From the NCBI RefSeq assembly GCF_001625655.1, contig NZ_AUYB01000148.1, positions 1 through 64,000 on the forward strand: a stretch of 64,000 nucleotides of DNA. The letters are read 5' to 3'. The notes under the pieces were generated by a model that was not told where the DNA came from, ran no database searches, and saw nothing but the letters and a program-made list of their open reading frames with translations. Within the stretch, counting starts at the first letter, position 1, and each line of letters begins with the position of its first letter. The DNA comes from Pseudoalteromonas luteoviolacea DSM 6061 (GTDB taxonomy: Bacteria > Pseudomonadota > Gammaproteobacteria > Enterobacterales > Alteromonadaceae). Shown here piece after piece: positions 36,037 to 44,920 of the stretch. The position numbers and the translations under genes were made by a program.

Positions 36037-37062
36037 TCACTCTTTGCTAAAACCTTCACTCTCCCAATTGCATCGCTTGACGTTTTCAAACCAAGGACGA
36101 TTAAACCTGACTCGTTTTGGTGAGGAGACCGGCGGCAAGTCTAGGTCCATATAGGAAGCTAAGTGGAGTGAAACCAACGCCCTTATTCTGTCATCGTCTA
36201 ACTGCTGATAGGCTAATAGAAGCTGTGCTTTTTCCTTTGTATTGAGTGGGTTGCCCTGCATATGTTTGAAACGTGTATTGAGCCACAACAGCAGAGATTG
36301 CTTAGCCACGTTTGGAAACGCTTGCGCTAACGTTTCAGTGGGTTGGTATAATCGCTGAAAATTGACCCATTGCTGCTGAATAACAAAAACAAATAATAAA
36401 TTAACTCCCGCAGATATTTGCCCAGAGCGTTTATCAATGTTTTGATACCCAGCTAAGGCTCCTCGAAAATGCTGCTCAGCTAATGCGATATTACCCTCTT
36501 CCAGCGCGATCATACCTTGATTATTTTCTATAATTGCCAATAGGTTTTTTCTGTCAGCGAGGCGTGCCATTTTTTTTGCTTTGACATAGAGGGCCTTGGC
36601 TTTTTCGAGATCATTCAATTGTCGAGCGAGTAGAGCTAGGCTATTGGTTAAGGTGAGCCTTTGCCGGTCATTAATGGCATATTTATAAGAGCATTCGAAA
36701 CTCAGTTGCGCATCGTACAAGTAGTCATGTTTTCGCAACCAAATACCCGTTCCGCTCGCAATGGATACCAGTTTATCCACGAAATAAGGGTGAGATTGAT
36801 GATGAAAAACCACCTCAAGTGAGTCTATTAGTAATTTCATATCACCAGTTGGCACTGAGGCACGCATTGCCGCAATATGCCAGCGTACCTGTTGAGTATC
36901 GGTTAAAGATTGAATATGGGGGATGGTTTTTAAGATAGTGAGAGAGCGTGATGGGTCGATACGTAGATAATCCTCCGCCTCTTTAATTTTTTCATCCACT
37001 GTCACCGCAAATACACTGTCACAAATTAGCCCAAGTAACAAAATAAACTCAGCTAACCGCAC
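36037..37062 (-). CDS. secreted TPR-repeat protein
   Basis: A 341-residue protein with a signal peptide (AEFILLLGLICDSVFA). The rest is helical repeats of tetratricopeptide type (ALLARQLNDLEKAKALYVKAKKMA, ENNQGMIALEEGNIALAEQHFRGALAGYQ). It resembles the sensor half of TPR-containing signalling proteins, but has no membrane helix or output domain after the repeats, so it may be a stand-alone periplasmic scaffold or a truncated sensor. Function not assigned. Confidence 0.72.
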   Translation of the reverse strand: MRLAEFILLLGLICDSVFAVTVDEKIKEAEDYLRIDPSRSLTILKTIPHIQSLTDTQQVRWHIAAMRASVPTGDMKLLIDSLEVVFHHQSHPYFVDKLVSIASGTGIWLRKHDYLYDAQLSFECSYKYAINDRQRLTLTNSLALLARQLNDLEKAKALYVKAKKMARLADRKNLLAIIENNQGMIALEEGNIALAEQHFRGALAGYQNIDKRSGQISAGVNLLFVFVIQQQWVNFQRLYQPTETLAQAFPNVAKQSLLLWLNTRFKHMQGNPLNTKEKAQLLLAYQQLDDDRIRALVSLHLASYMDLDLPPVSSPKRVRFNRPWFENVKRCNWESEGFSKE

Positions 37063-37157
37063 ACCACCTCTCCAACCAATGATTCCTTCTAAACTATAGA
37101 TAGCAAATGCACATTATTCAAAACTCTCAAACAGCGCTTTTATTCTAGCTGGCACAG

Positions 37158-37538
37158 TTACGATGTGCCTTCTGCTTGGTAAAGCCACACAATTAATACA
37201 AGGATCGGCAAGTTTTTCGTGACTGGACCAAACGGGTGTAACCAGAATGAAGCATCGATAATGGTCAGTAGCAGACTATAGATAAAAATAGTCGCTATTT
37301 GTGCTATGCAGCAGAGCTTAAGCTTTCGCTGCGTGATAAGCCAAACACCGAGAAAAATATCCAGCAGCCCCCCGCCATATACCGAAATATCTGCATATAT
37401 TCCCGTTATTTGCGCCTTAGCCAAGATTTCGAAGCCAACCTCAGGTGCAAAAAATATCGACGTTAGACCGGTAAACAGCCAAACAAACACCAAAGAAAAA
37501 CACGCTAAATAATACATAGGCTTCATTTTATTACTCAC
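37158..37538 (-). CDS. DoxX-like membrane protein
   Basis: A 126-residue protein with four hydrophobic segments in the DoxX-like arrangement (LVFVWLFTGLTSIFF, GGGLLDIFLGVWLI, IATIFIYSLLLTIIDASFWLHPFGPVTKNLPIL). DoxX-like proteins associate with redox systems but their role is poorly known. It is the last gene of an operon with the DUF2269 membrane protein and a saccharopine-dehydrogenase-like reductase; three bases separate it from the former. Confidence 0.78.
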   Translation of the reverse strand: MSNKMKPMYYLACFSLVFVWLFTGLTSIFFAPEVGFEILAKAQITGIYADISVYGGGLLDIFLGVWLITQRKLKLCCIAQIATIFIYSLLLTIIDASFWLHPFGPVTKNLPILVLIVWLYQAEGTS

Positions 37539-37541
37539 AAC

Positions 37542-38018
37542 CTAAACTACAGGCAGGGGCTTGAATACCATCAACCAAAAAATCACCAAGATGGCCGCAA
37601 ATGCAGAAATACCAAGCAGAGTCCAAATTCGCATAAGCGATTTAAACTCCCCTGATATATGATTTTTTTCCACAGACTCTTGCGCTAATGCACGTAAACG
37701 ATATTGAATTTTAAGTACCGGTAGCCAGCACAAACCAATCAGCACAAATAATCCAGCAACAGCATAAAACCACTCAGAGCTAAATGAATAACCAAGCAAA
37801 TACATCAAATACAGGCCACTGATAATCTGAGTAATAACTGCAGGTGTTGTAAAAAGCCAATCCCCTAAAACAACGAGCTTAGTCGTTATATATATTGCTT
37901 GCGGGTTATTTGAGCGGTTCGCCATAAACATAAAAAAGGCGATGCCAGCGCCCGTGCCAGTAACAACAACGGCCGCTAAAATATGAATGAGCTTTGCAAC
38001 AAAATACGGTTCTAACAT
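37542..38018 (-). CDS. DUF2269 family membrane protein
   Basis: A 158-residue four-helix membrane protein of the DUF2269 type (KLIHILAAVVVTGTGAGIAFFMF, TTPAVITQIISGLYLMY). The N-terminal KLIHILA histidine and others recall haem-b-binding four-helix folds. It overlaps the upstream reductase gene by 7 bases and so is translationally coupled. The trio (reductase, DUF2269, DoxX-like) recurs in proteobacteria as a unit of unknown purpose; that recurrence is my recollection, not tested. Confidence 0.78.
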   Translation of the reverse strand: MLEPYFVAKLIHILAAVVVTGTGAGIAFFMFMANRSNNPQAIYITTKLVVLGDWLFTTPAVITQIISGLYLMYLLGYSFSSEWFYAVAGLFVLIGLCWLPVLKIQYRLRALAQESVEKNHISGEFKSLMRIWTLLGISAFAAILVIFWLMVFKPLPVV

Positions 38019-39136
38019 GGCATCACCTCCTCACTAGCATAAATGCCAAACGCGTTAAAATAGGTATCAAAGTCGCTCAATGTGAACAGTCCGACACACG
38101 GCATTGCACCGCGCTCATAGGCCTTGTCTGTGAGTAACTTTTTAGCGATGATAATAGCGGAAAGGGTTGGTATATAAGGACCTTGTCCATCAGGTGCATA
38201 TAAACGCCATACCGCATTTTTACCTGACTTATCGTGGCCAATACCACAAATACGCACCTCCATTGCACCTATATCTGTGCCAAAAGGCAATAAATACTCA
38301 CTTAAAGCACTGATGGTTTTGGCGTATGGTGCCCAGTTTTTTATAACACCGTGTTTCGCCAACTTGGCCATTGCCACCATTCCCCAATGAAGTATTGGTA
38401 ACTCAAGGCCTGCTTGAAACGACACTCTCTCGGTCACTTTGTAGCGCTCAGGAAAAATCAGCAGATCAGGAACATCCACATTTGCCAAACCACGTTTTTT
38501 AGCGATATCACCAAAGTCGTTAACTTTAGCATCCATCCAACCATATGCTGGTTGCCATTGCCCTCCTTTAAACACCTGAAAAGGATGCCCGGTATAAGAC
38601 AAAATGGCCGCTATCGTTGCAAGCCCTCGCTCCGCTTTATTACCCGGAGCAATAGCGATGTCAATCGTGCTAATACTCTTAAACATCGTTTGAAAATGCT
38701 CAATCACCGCAGAAGAAAGCCCAGGCACTGAACTTGCGCCACTGACCACTAACACATCATTCGCTTTTGCGCGTGTGTTTAGCTCACTGATATCACATAC
38801 AAATTGTCTATCGTCTGCGAGGTCGATGTAGTGAGCATGAGCATCAATACACGCTTGAGGAACACGGTGGCCTTGCCCTTGAAATGGTCCACCGGTATGA
38901 ATAACTAAAAACGGCGCTTGCTGCTGTAGCTGCACTTCGAAATCGGATGAGAATATATCCACCTGCCACGCTGTCAAAGTGGCTTTTGCACTCTCCCTTA
39001 AATTATCTACGAGGGCTTGGGCTTTTGACAAACTTCTTCCTGCAATAATCAGGTGAACGTCAGCATCTTCGACCAAAGCTGTGACCACCCTTTTCCCAAA
39101 ATTGCCATATCCCCCAAGCACTATCACTGTTTTCAT
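38012..39136 (-). CDS. saccharopine dehydrogenase-like NAD(P) reductase
   Basis: A 374-residue protein with an N-terminal Rossmann fold (VIVLGGYGNFGKRVV, GxGxxG type) followed by LIIAGRSLSKAQALVDNL and the VIHTGGPFQGQGHRVPQACI segment of the saccharopine dehydrogenase-like family. Substrate unknown; such proteins include membrane-associated reductases. Start at 39136 is chosen on a GGGAG site upstream; the longer in-frame start at 39196 adds 20 residues without a site. First gene of the three-gene operon described above. Confidence 0.85.
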   Translation of the reverse strand: MKTVIVLGGYGNFGKRVVTALVEDADVHLIIAGRSLSKAQALVDNLRESAKATLTAWQVDIFSSDFEVQLQQQAPFLVIHTGGPFQGQGHRVPQACIDAHAHYIDLADDRQFVCDISELNTRAKANDVLVVSGASSVPGLSSAVIEHFQTMFKSISTIDIAIAPGNKAERGLATIAAILSYTGHPFQVFKGGQWQPAYGWMDAKVNDFGDIAKKRGLANVDVPDLLIFPERYKVTERVSFQAGLELPILHWGMVAMAKLAKHGVIKNWAPYAKTISALSEYLLPFGTDIGAMEVRICGIGHDKSGKNAVWRLYAPDGQGPYIPTLSAIIIAKKLLTDKAYERGAMPCVGLFTLSDFDTYFNAFGIYASEEVMPC

Positions 39137-39286
39137 CGCCTTAACTCCCTGACCTTTAAAAGGCTTTGCTTGGAGGTAAATATCCTTCAAATACAAAGGG
39201 ATTTCCAGTGTTTTTTAACGAATTGAGTAAACGCAGCCACGCCTAAGCGCTAAGCGCAGCTTCGATGATATTTTTCAGCCGATTAC

Positions 39287-40057
39287 TTATACGTTGCGCC
39301 CAGCCATCACACCACCATCAATATCCCAGTTTGCCCCTGTGACCCATTGGGTATTGTCACTTAATAAGTAGGCAATTGTTTGAGCCACTTCCATTGCCTC
39401 ACCAATGCGACCGATTGGGTGAAAATTATCGAAACTCTTTAATGTCTCATCAATCTCTTGAGGTTCGATAAATGCCCCGTAAATTGGCGTTTTCACCACC
39501 GCAGGAGAGACGGCATTGACACGTATATTATGAGTGGCCAATTCCAGTGCTAAATGTTGAGTCATTGCATGTAAACCAGCCTTTGCCATCGAGTATGCAG
39601 AGGAAGGGGTTGCTCCAATGGCCTGCTTTGCCCACATCGAACCAATGTTTACAATATTGCCACCACCATGTGTGACCATCTTGCTTACCACAGCTTGCGT
39701 GACCAAGAACAATGCTCGATTCAATTCATGATACCGGTCAAAATCCTCTCCACCATGCTCTAAAAACGGTAGTGGTGAAAAATAACCAGCAGCGTTAACC
39801 AAATAGCTGATCTTTTCATCTGATTGCGCGAGTAACTCAATGTAATCCAGAACGGCTTCTCGGCTATATAAATCCAACTGCACACTGGCTACATCGCCAA
39901 GCGATGCCAAAGATTGCTCAGCACTTTTTAACTTGTCTAGATTGTTTGCGAGTAAGGTAACTGGCACATTATGGCCAAGCAAAATTTTCGCTGTTTCAAA
40001 GCCCATTCCACTTGAGCCACCCACTATCAAAGCCCGACCTGATTTTGTAAATTTCAT
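39287..40057 (-). CDS. short-chain dehydrogenase/reductase
   Basis: A classical SDR of 256 residues. Cofactor motif LIVGGSSGMGFETA (TGxxxGxG type), NAAGYFSPL (NAG), catalytic Ser in NIGSMW, YSMAK for Tyr/Lys and a C-terminal VTGANWDIDGG. The N-terminal motif suggests NADPH use is possible, but specificity is unproven. It is divergent from an HxlR regulator at 40163, a common pairing in which the regulator controls a reductase responding to electrophiles. Confidence 0.92.
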   Translation of the reverse strand: MKFTKSGRALIVGGSSGMGFETAKILLGHNVPVTLLANNLDKLKSAEQSLASLGDVASVQLDLYSREAVLDYIELLAQSDEKISYLVNAAGYFSPLPFLEHGGEDFDRYHELNRALFLVTQAVVSKMVTHGGGNIVNIGSMWAKQAIGATPSSAYSMAKAGLHAMTQHLALELATHNIRVNAVSPAVVKTPIYGAFIEPQEIDETLKSFDNFHPIGRIGEAMEVAQTIAYLLSDNTQWVTGANWDIDGGVMAGRNV

Positions 40058-40162
40058 TTGTTCACCTAGAGTGTTTGCTGTTTCGTGATAATATTAGAAC
40101 TAAGCAAACTTACTGAATAGTAAGTACAATTTGGTTAGCTAGGTACTTTTTGGTACATATTT

Positions 40163-40504
40163 ATGAATACAAACGAAAAAAAAATTTCACGAAAAATAGC
40201 CCCTAGTAAAAGTGCAAATATGGTCGAAACCATTTATGGGTGCAAATGGTCACTCACACTTTATCAACTGCTCAAAGAGGGAATAAATCGACCCGGAGAA
40301 ATGGTGCGATGTGTGGACGGGCTAACCACCAAAGTACTCAATCAATGTCTCAAGCGCAACGTTGAATTTGGCATTTTAGAAAAGGAAGTCTTTAATGAGC
40401 TACCACCACGAGTTGAGTATCGAGTAACCGAACTTGGCGAACAGTTTCTGGCTATTTTAGATCAGCTCGATTCATTGCAAAAACACATAGACAGCCAAAA
40501 TTAA
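40163..40504 (+). CDS. HxlR-family transcriptional regulator
   Basis: A 113-residue MarR-like winged helix of the HxlR family (YGCKWSLTLYQLLKEGINRPGEM, LTTKVLNQCLKRNVEFGILEKEVF, PPRVEYRVTELGEQFLAIL). HxlR proteins respond to aldehydes, quinones or thiol stress. Two cysteines (Cys near 29 and 53) could sense redox, as in some members. It is divergent from the SDR gene by about 105 bases and should regulate it. Confidence 0.88.
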   Translation: MNTNEKKISRKIAPSKSANMVETIYGCKWSLTLYQLLKEGINRPGEMVRCVDGLTTKVLNQCLKRNVEFGILEKEVFNELPPRVEYRVTELGEQFLAILDQLDSLQKHIDSQN

Positions 40505-40637
40505 TCGCCCAATAGATAACTCTGTTGTCATATCATAGTGTGTTTATAAATTAGAAAAAATCATACCTTTTCACATTGCAATCGCTTATTTAACGACTAG
40601 ACTTGCCTTGATTTTAATCAGGACAAGGAGTCATTTT

Positions 40638-41333
40638 ATGACGCTTAAAACTACGGGAAAGGTTTTAGCTGTTCTTTCTCTCTCAACTCTAACTGCGTGC
40701 ATGAGCACTTCTTCAGGCCCATATTTAAAAAGCTCAATGTCTGAAGGCGTAGGCCCGCTCGAAGTACGCGCACCTTATGCTAATTACGTCAATTACTATG
40801 GCTATGTCGATGCAAGTGTTAAACCTGAAGGTAAATACAAAGGTAAAGACACTTACTACCTTTATGCATGGGTACCTGCAGCGGTTGATGAAATTGGCAT
40901 TTCGATGCAATCTCCAGTGGAGTCTAAACCAACAGAAAAAGACTTTGTACACAACAATTTTGCACCTGGTATGGAAAAAGACAAAGCCAAATTTTTCGAT
41001 ACCTACATTGTATTTGATCGTATGAATATCATTGATAGCAGTAAAATCGCGCAAGGTGGTAAAGTACTACAGCCACTTGGCTACAATGATGATACGCGTG
41101 AATTACCAGCCAACCCCAGTGGTTCTTACTACAACTCATTGTTGAGACAAACCACTAACCTCAGCAACCCAACTGAGTCATTGGTCAGAGGCGTATACCG
41201 TATTTCCTTTACGTCTTTCCGCTCACAAGTTGAAGGATCTTTCGAGGCAACAATTGGCACCAATATTCCAGGTGTGAAAATCGCGGCTTCATTAGAGGAA
41301 TTACACAAACTCGTAAATACGGGTAACCTCTAA
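40638..41333 (+). CDS. LipL32-like surface lipoprotein
   Basis: A 231-residue lipoprotein (lipobox LTAC, Cys21) homologous to LipL32, the major outer-membrane lipoprotein of Leptospira. Corresponding stretches are NYVNYYGYVDAS, DTYYLYAWVPAAVDEIGISM, FFDTYIVFDRM, YNSLLRQT and VRGVYRISFTSFRSQVEGSF, aligned in order with the spirochaete protein. Homologues in Pseudoalteromonas have been described before. ATG 40638 has AAGGAG upstream; the in-frame start at 40608 does not. The Leptospira Asp-rich calcium-binding cluster is reduced here. Function in Pseudoalteromonas is unknown. Confidence 0.9.
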   Translation: MTLKTTGKVLAVLSLSTLTACMSTSSGPYLKSSMSEGVGPLEVRAPYANYVNYYGYVDASVKPEGKYKGKDTYYLYAWVPAAVDEIGISMQSPVESKPTEKDFVHNNFAPGMEKDKAKFFDTYIVFDRMNIIDSSKIAQGGKVLQPLGYNDDTRELPANPSGSYYNSLLRQTTNLSNPTESLVRGVYRISFTSFRSQVEGSFEATIGTNIPGVKIAASLEELHKLVNTGNL

Positions 41334-41341
41334 AACAGTGT

Positions 41342-41364
41342 GGTGGCAATCGAACATTGCCACC
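41342..41364. terminator. terminator between LipL32-like and DUF2306 genes
   Basis: Nine-bp GC-rich stem GGTGGCAAT/ATTGCCACC with a CGAAC loop between convergent genes. Confidence 0.65.
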
Positions 41365-41379
41365 CTTCTAGACTATAAC

Positions 41380-42228
41380 CTAAAACAGCACACTGAGAAT
41401 GTCGCTTATTCTCGGTAGCCACATCATCATGCCAGCGGCAAGTACGCCAACTATGGTAATGAGAACCCCAAAGCAAGCAACTGCAGAAATTACCCACTTA
41501 ATACTATCTTTACGCTGCTTTTTACCCCATAAGATGACCTCATAGATTGCCATCGGCAATAAAAAGGATGCGAACGAAAGTGCAATATCTGCCGGGCCAT
41601 CTAAGGTGCGGGTGTTACCATTCATCCCTTGATTCACTATGTACCAACCCATTAGATACAACCTGAAAGTCCATACTCCATTGACCAGCAAGAAGCTATG
41701 TACGGCAAAACGCTGATGCTGCGCAAAACGCTTTTTCACCGCGGCTTGCCAAGCAAAGTAAATCGCAATAGGGATCAAAATACCGTTTACCGTCACACCC
41801 AAAGACCCTATGTCACTAAGTCGGTGTCCTGTTATCCAAGTTAAATACAACCCTGTAAATGCCCCAGCTAAGCCCAGAGAAAAAAACATACGTCCGTTGT
41901 AACGATGAAATTTCGGATATCGCGTTCTCACATTTGGGATCAACTGAAACAACCCACTCATCGCCATCAAAATAGCGGGTAATACATGAGCGAAAAACAT
42001 CGCCGAGTTCAAATCGATGTTACTATTAAGTCCTTGCGTGGGCGACACCTTCTCGGCTTTATCTACAGCACCTAAGATCAGTGGCAAAGCATATAAACTC
42101 AAAATATACATCGCAAAAGCCCATTGCCCAGCTAATGCCACAATCACCCAGGTTTTAATTGCGCCACTGAGGGTACTATCAGCAGTAAACGACAATCCCC
42201 TAAGTTTATTTACAGTTAAAGAAATCAT
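41380..42228 (-). CDS. DUF2306 membrane protein
   Basis: A 282-residue inner-membrane protein of the DUF2306 type, with about eight hydrophobic segments. The marks are FAHVLPAILMAMSGLFQLIPNVR, KFHRYNGRMF, YFAWQAAVKKRFAQHQRFAVHSFLL. Conserved histidines in these loops suggest a metal or haem site, not tested. It is divergent from the AraC-type regulator at 42407 by about 180 bases, which is its likely regulator. Confidence 0.82.
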   Translation of the reverse strand: MISLTVNKLRGLSFTADSTLSGAIKTWVIVALAGQWAFAMYILSLYALPLILGAVDKAEKVSPTQGLNSNIDLNSAMFFAHVLPAILMAMSGLFQLIPNVRTRYPKFHRYNGRMFFSLGLAGAFTGLYLTWITGHRLSDIGSLGVTVNGILIPIAIYFAWQAAVKKRFAQHQRFAVHSFLLVNGVWTFRLYLMGWYIVNQGMNGNTRTLDGPADIALSFASFLLPMAIYEVILWGKKQRKDSIKWVISAVACFGVLITIVGVLAAGMMMWLPRISDILSVLF

Positions 42229-42406
42229 TCTAGCCCCTTTCGTAATCTATTGATTTAATTGCTAAGGTGCCACTAAAAATTCAATTCGTCGCACCGAATT
42301 TGAAATTCGGCACACGCTTTTTAGTAAAGATTTCTTACAAAGCAAAATTGAGTCATTGCGGGGTTTTCACTACTATAAAGTGGAATTAATTGGGGCGGAT
42401 TTTTTT

Positions 42407-43486
42407 ATGCAACCGGCATATATTCATTTCACATTACTGGCTGTTAGTATCACCATTTTGATGGCGCAATTAACTGTGCGAAACAAACACAACGCACATA
42501 TTTTATTTGCAATTTTTTGCGCCTCAGTCTCCATGGTTGCCCTACAAAAACTATCTAGCAATAGTTTAGGTCCTTACCAATACCTGATTGGTATGGGAGC
42601 TTGTGCCACATGTAATTGTATTTGGCTATTGTCACGCACCCTATTTCGCAAAAAAAATCCCATCGGCCTAATCCATTTTGCTGTGGCATTCACTATTGCC
42701 GCGCTCATTATGATTCAACAAGGCTACCTATTCGCCACTCATCAATGGGCATTAGATGCCCCTTGGATGTCCATTTTTAGTCATATGATGCGTGAGGCAA
42801 CTATATTGCTTTCTTCCTGCATCTTGGTGCTGTCGTTTTGGGAAGCTATACGTGGCTTTGAGCAAGCAAAAAGGCAAGATAAGCAACAACGTATTTTATT
42901 TATGATCACCTTTGGCAGTGCTGTGTTAGCAAGTAAAAGTGCGAAGGGAGTTTTTGCAGATAATCCCGAAATGCTGGCAGTCACTATTTCTATTATTACT
43001 TTATGTGTTTTGGCAAGCTTGCAATACTTACTTTACTGGCGCTTTCACCGCGCTGTAAATGCAGACACAGTGCTTTTGCATCAAGCTCAAAACAGTAAGC
43101 CAAGTGAGCCAACAATACGTGATGACGAAATGCGCCTTGCGGGGCAAATACAATCATTATTGGTTGATCAAACTTACTTCTTACAAGCAAATCTCAAGGT
43201 AGCTGACATCGCTCGTGAACTTGAGGTGCCAGAATACAAGATCAGTAAAGTGTTGCGTAATCAACTACAGGCAAAAAACTTCAACCAATTTATCAATACT
43301 TTACGGGTCGAGCACGCCAAAGGCATGCTCGCTGACCCTGATAAGCAACATTGGTCTGTGCTTGTTATTGGCCTGGAGTGTGGATTTGCTTCTGTAGGCC
43401 CATTCACACGTGCCTTTAAAACATATACAGGTACAACGCCAAACCAATATAGACAACGCTCTTTACCCGCTCAGCACTGTGCGTAA
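42407..43486 (+). CDS. AraC-family regulator with membrane-spanning N-terminal domain
   Basis: A 359-residue protein. The N-terminal 210 residues contain six to seven hydrophobic segments (a membrane sensor domain found with AraC outputs), and the C-terminal 105 residues form an AraC double helix-turn-helix (LKVADIARELEVPEYKISKVL, VLVIGLECGFASVGPFTRAFKTYTGTTPNQYR). ATG 42407 is preferred; in-frame TTG 42356 would add a charged tail ahead of the first membrane helix. It is divergent from the DUF2306 membrane protein. Confidence 0.87.
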   Translation: MQPAYIHFTLLAVSITILMAQLTVRNKHNAHILFAIFCASVSMVALQKLSSNSLGPYQYLIGMGACATCNCIWLLSRTLFRKKNPIGLIHFAVAFTIAALIMIQQGYLFATHQWALDAPWMSIFSHMMREATILLSSCILVLSFWEAIRGFEQAKRQDKQQRILFMITFGSAVLASKSAKGVFADNPEMLAVTISIITLCVLASLQYLLYWRFHRAVNADTVLLHQAQNSKPSEPTIRDDEMRLAGQIQSLLVDQTYFLQANLKVADIARELEVPEYKISKVLRNQLQAKNFNQFINTLRVEHAKGMLADPDKQHWSVLVIGLECGFASVGPFTRAFKTYTGTTPNQYRQRSLPAQHCA

Positions 43487-43511
43487 GTAGAGGTGACGTT
43501 GCACTCCTTTA

Positions 43512-44594
43512 CTACCTCAAAAGCTCAATATAACCGCGCACAAAGCTATGTGGGAAATGTGCTTCTGATATTTCATTACACACAGGCTCATAACCATATG
43601 AGCGGACGCTTTCTATTTCGGACTTAATCGCAGACTCTTCTACTAAAGGATAAATAGCATTTAGAATGCGATCCCCCGTCTCAGAATCCTGCTGACAGCC
43701 AGCATAAAGCGCTTGATATAGTGCAGCGTAATGATCTCCTTGCTCAGCAGCCGTGTTGACTAAACGTTCTCCGCGACTGCCTTGAAGTAGAACCCCCAAA
43801 ATAAACTGAGCACGGATGTCTCCACGCTCTTTCATTAGGTACTCTAATATCATCTGAGATTTATGTATTGAACGAGGAAATCCACGCGTATAACTTCCTA
43901 ACGTATTGAATTTATATCCACTAAAATAGGCATGGGCATACAATAAGGCCTGTGTGGTCGTGTACTGAGACAACGCTTCTGCCGTCACTTCAATCTCTTT
44001 GCTTTGTGCTGCTAATCTTTCGGATTGCGCCGTAGGTGCTTGCTGCTCTGTTTGTAACTGATGATATACAGCAGCCATCATAAAAGCGGCACCATAAGAG
44101 AGTGCAAATCCTAGGGTGGTCGCACAGATAACCGTAGTCACACCTTTGACCGAAGTCCCCTTTTTAGGATACTCACCTTCCGATTGCAGATGTTCAAAAG
44201 CTGCTTCCAAAACAATAGGCATTTTTAGCTTGGCAACATAATTTGCGCTCCAACCGCCCGCAAAAAATAAACCCGCCAAGATTAAAAGCGTTACGTGACC
44301 GCCTATAATAATGTCCATAAGCCAAGCTACCAGAACCGTACTAGCGTATACCATACAGGCTATTGTCGAGAACCATTCATAATAGCCACGCCCAAAAAGT
44401 CGGACAAAAAGGCCCACCAATACACCGCTCACCGGTATCATCAATGCTCCTAGTTTTGGGTTGACTATGTATACCTGTAGCCATAAAAGAATGGAAATAA
44501 CCGCTCCAAGTACGCTGCCAAAGGTTGCCCCTAGCCACTCTTGCTTATTTAGCCTTTCTTCCACCTGTGTTAATTGCTCTTCAAACGAAGACAT
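43512..44594 (-). CDS. hypothetical multi-pass membrane protein
   Basis: A 360-residue protein of no recognised family. It starts with a short charged helix (EEQLTQVEERLNKQEWL), then about four membrane segments (residues 23-130), a fifth at about 155-175, and a soluble helical C-terminal domain. Part of the latter (AQFILGVLLQGSRGERLVNTAAEQGDHYAALYQALYAG) resembles Sel1-type repeats. Monocistronic; no function proposed. Confidence 0.7.
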   Translation of the reverse strand: MSSFEEQLTQVEERLNKQEWLGATFGSVLGAVISILLWLQVYIVNPKLGALMIPVSGVLVGLFVRLFGRGYYEWFSTIACMVYASTVLVAWLMDIIIGGHVTLLILAGLFFAGGWSANYVAKLKMPIVLEAAFEHLQSEGEYPKKGTSVKGVTTVICATTLGFALSYGAAFMMAAVYHQLQTEQQAPTAQSERLAAQSKEIEVTAEALSQYTTTQALLYAHAYFSGYKFNTLGSYTRGFPRSIHKSQMILEYLMKERGDIRAQFILGVLLQGSRGERLVNTAAEQGDHYAALYQALYAGCQQDSETGDRILNAIYPLVEESAIKSEIESVRSYGYEPVCNEISEAHFPHSFVRGYIELLR

Positions 44595-44920
44595 AACTCA
44601 ACTCGCATATCTCAATATTAAAACGCATTAAATGTACGTAAGTTTTGATCAAATGCAATTGCTTTAGCTGTATATGCGCAGTATCCGCTCCAAATGATAA
44701 AAAAATTCATAACCACGAGCCTTATATAAAAAATTAATAAATTCATATATGTACAACTGAAGAAAAATAAAATAGTAGCCTTAGCGCTTATCACCCCAGT
44801 GTGAATAAGCATTCCAAAAGATGTCATATTTTTGGAACCAACTTGCCATTTTTCCTTAGCTTATTTGTCTTTTTTCCCTTCTATAGTGGCCGCTCTAAAA
44901 TCAATAAAAGTGAAGGGACT
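44595..44920. other. AT-rich divergent intergenic region
   Basis: About 325 bases between the membrane protein gene and the nucleotidase gene. The open frame running into the nucleotidase from 44801 has no ribosome site and would add 40 residues before a clean lipoprotein signal, so I treat it as untranslated leader. No binding site was recognised. Confidence 0.4.
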
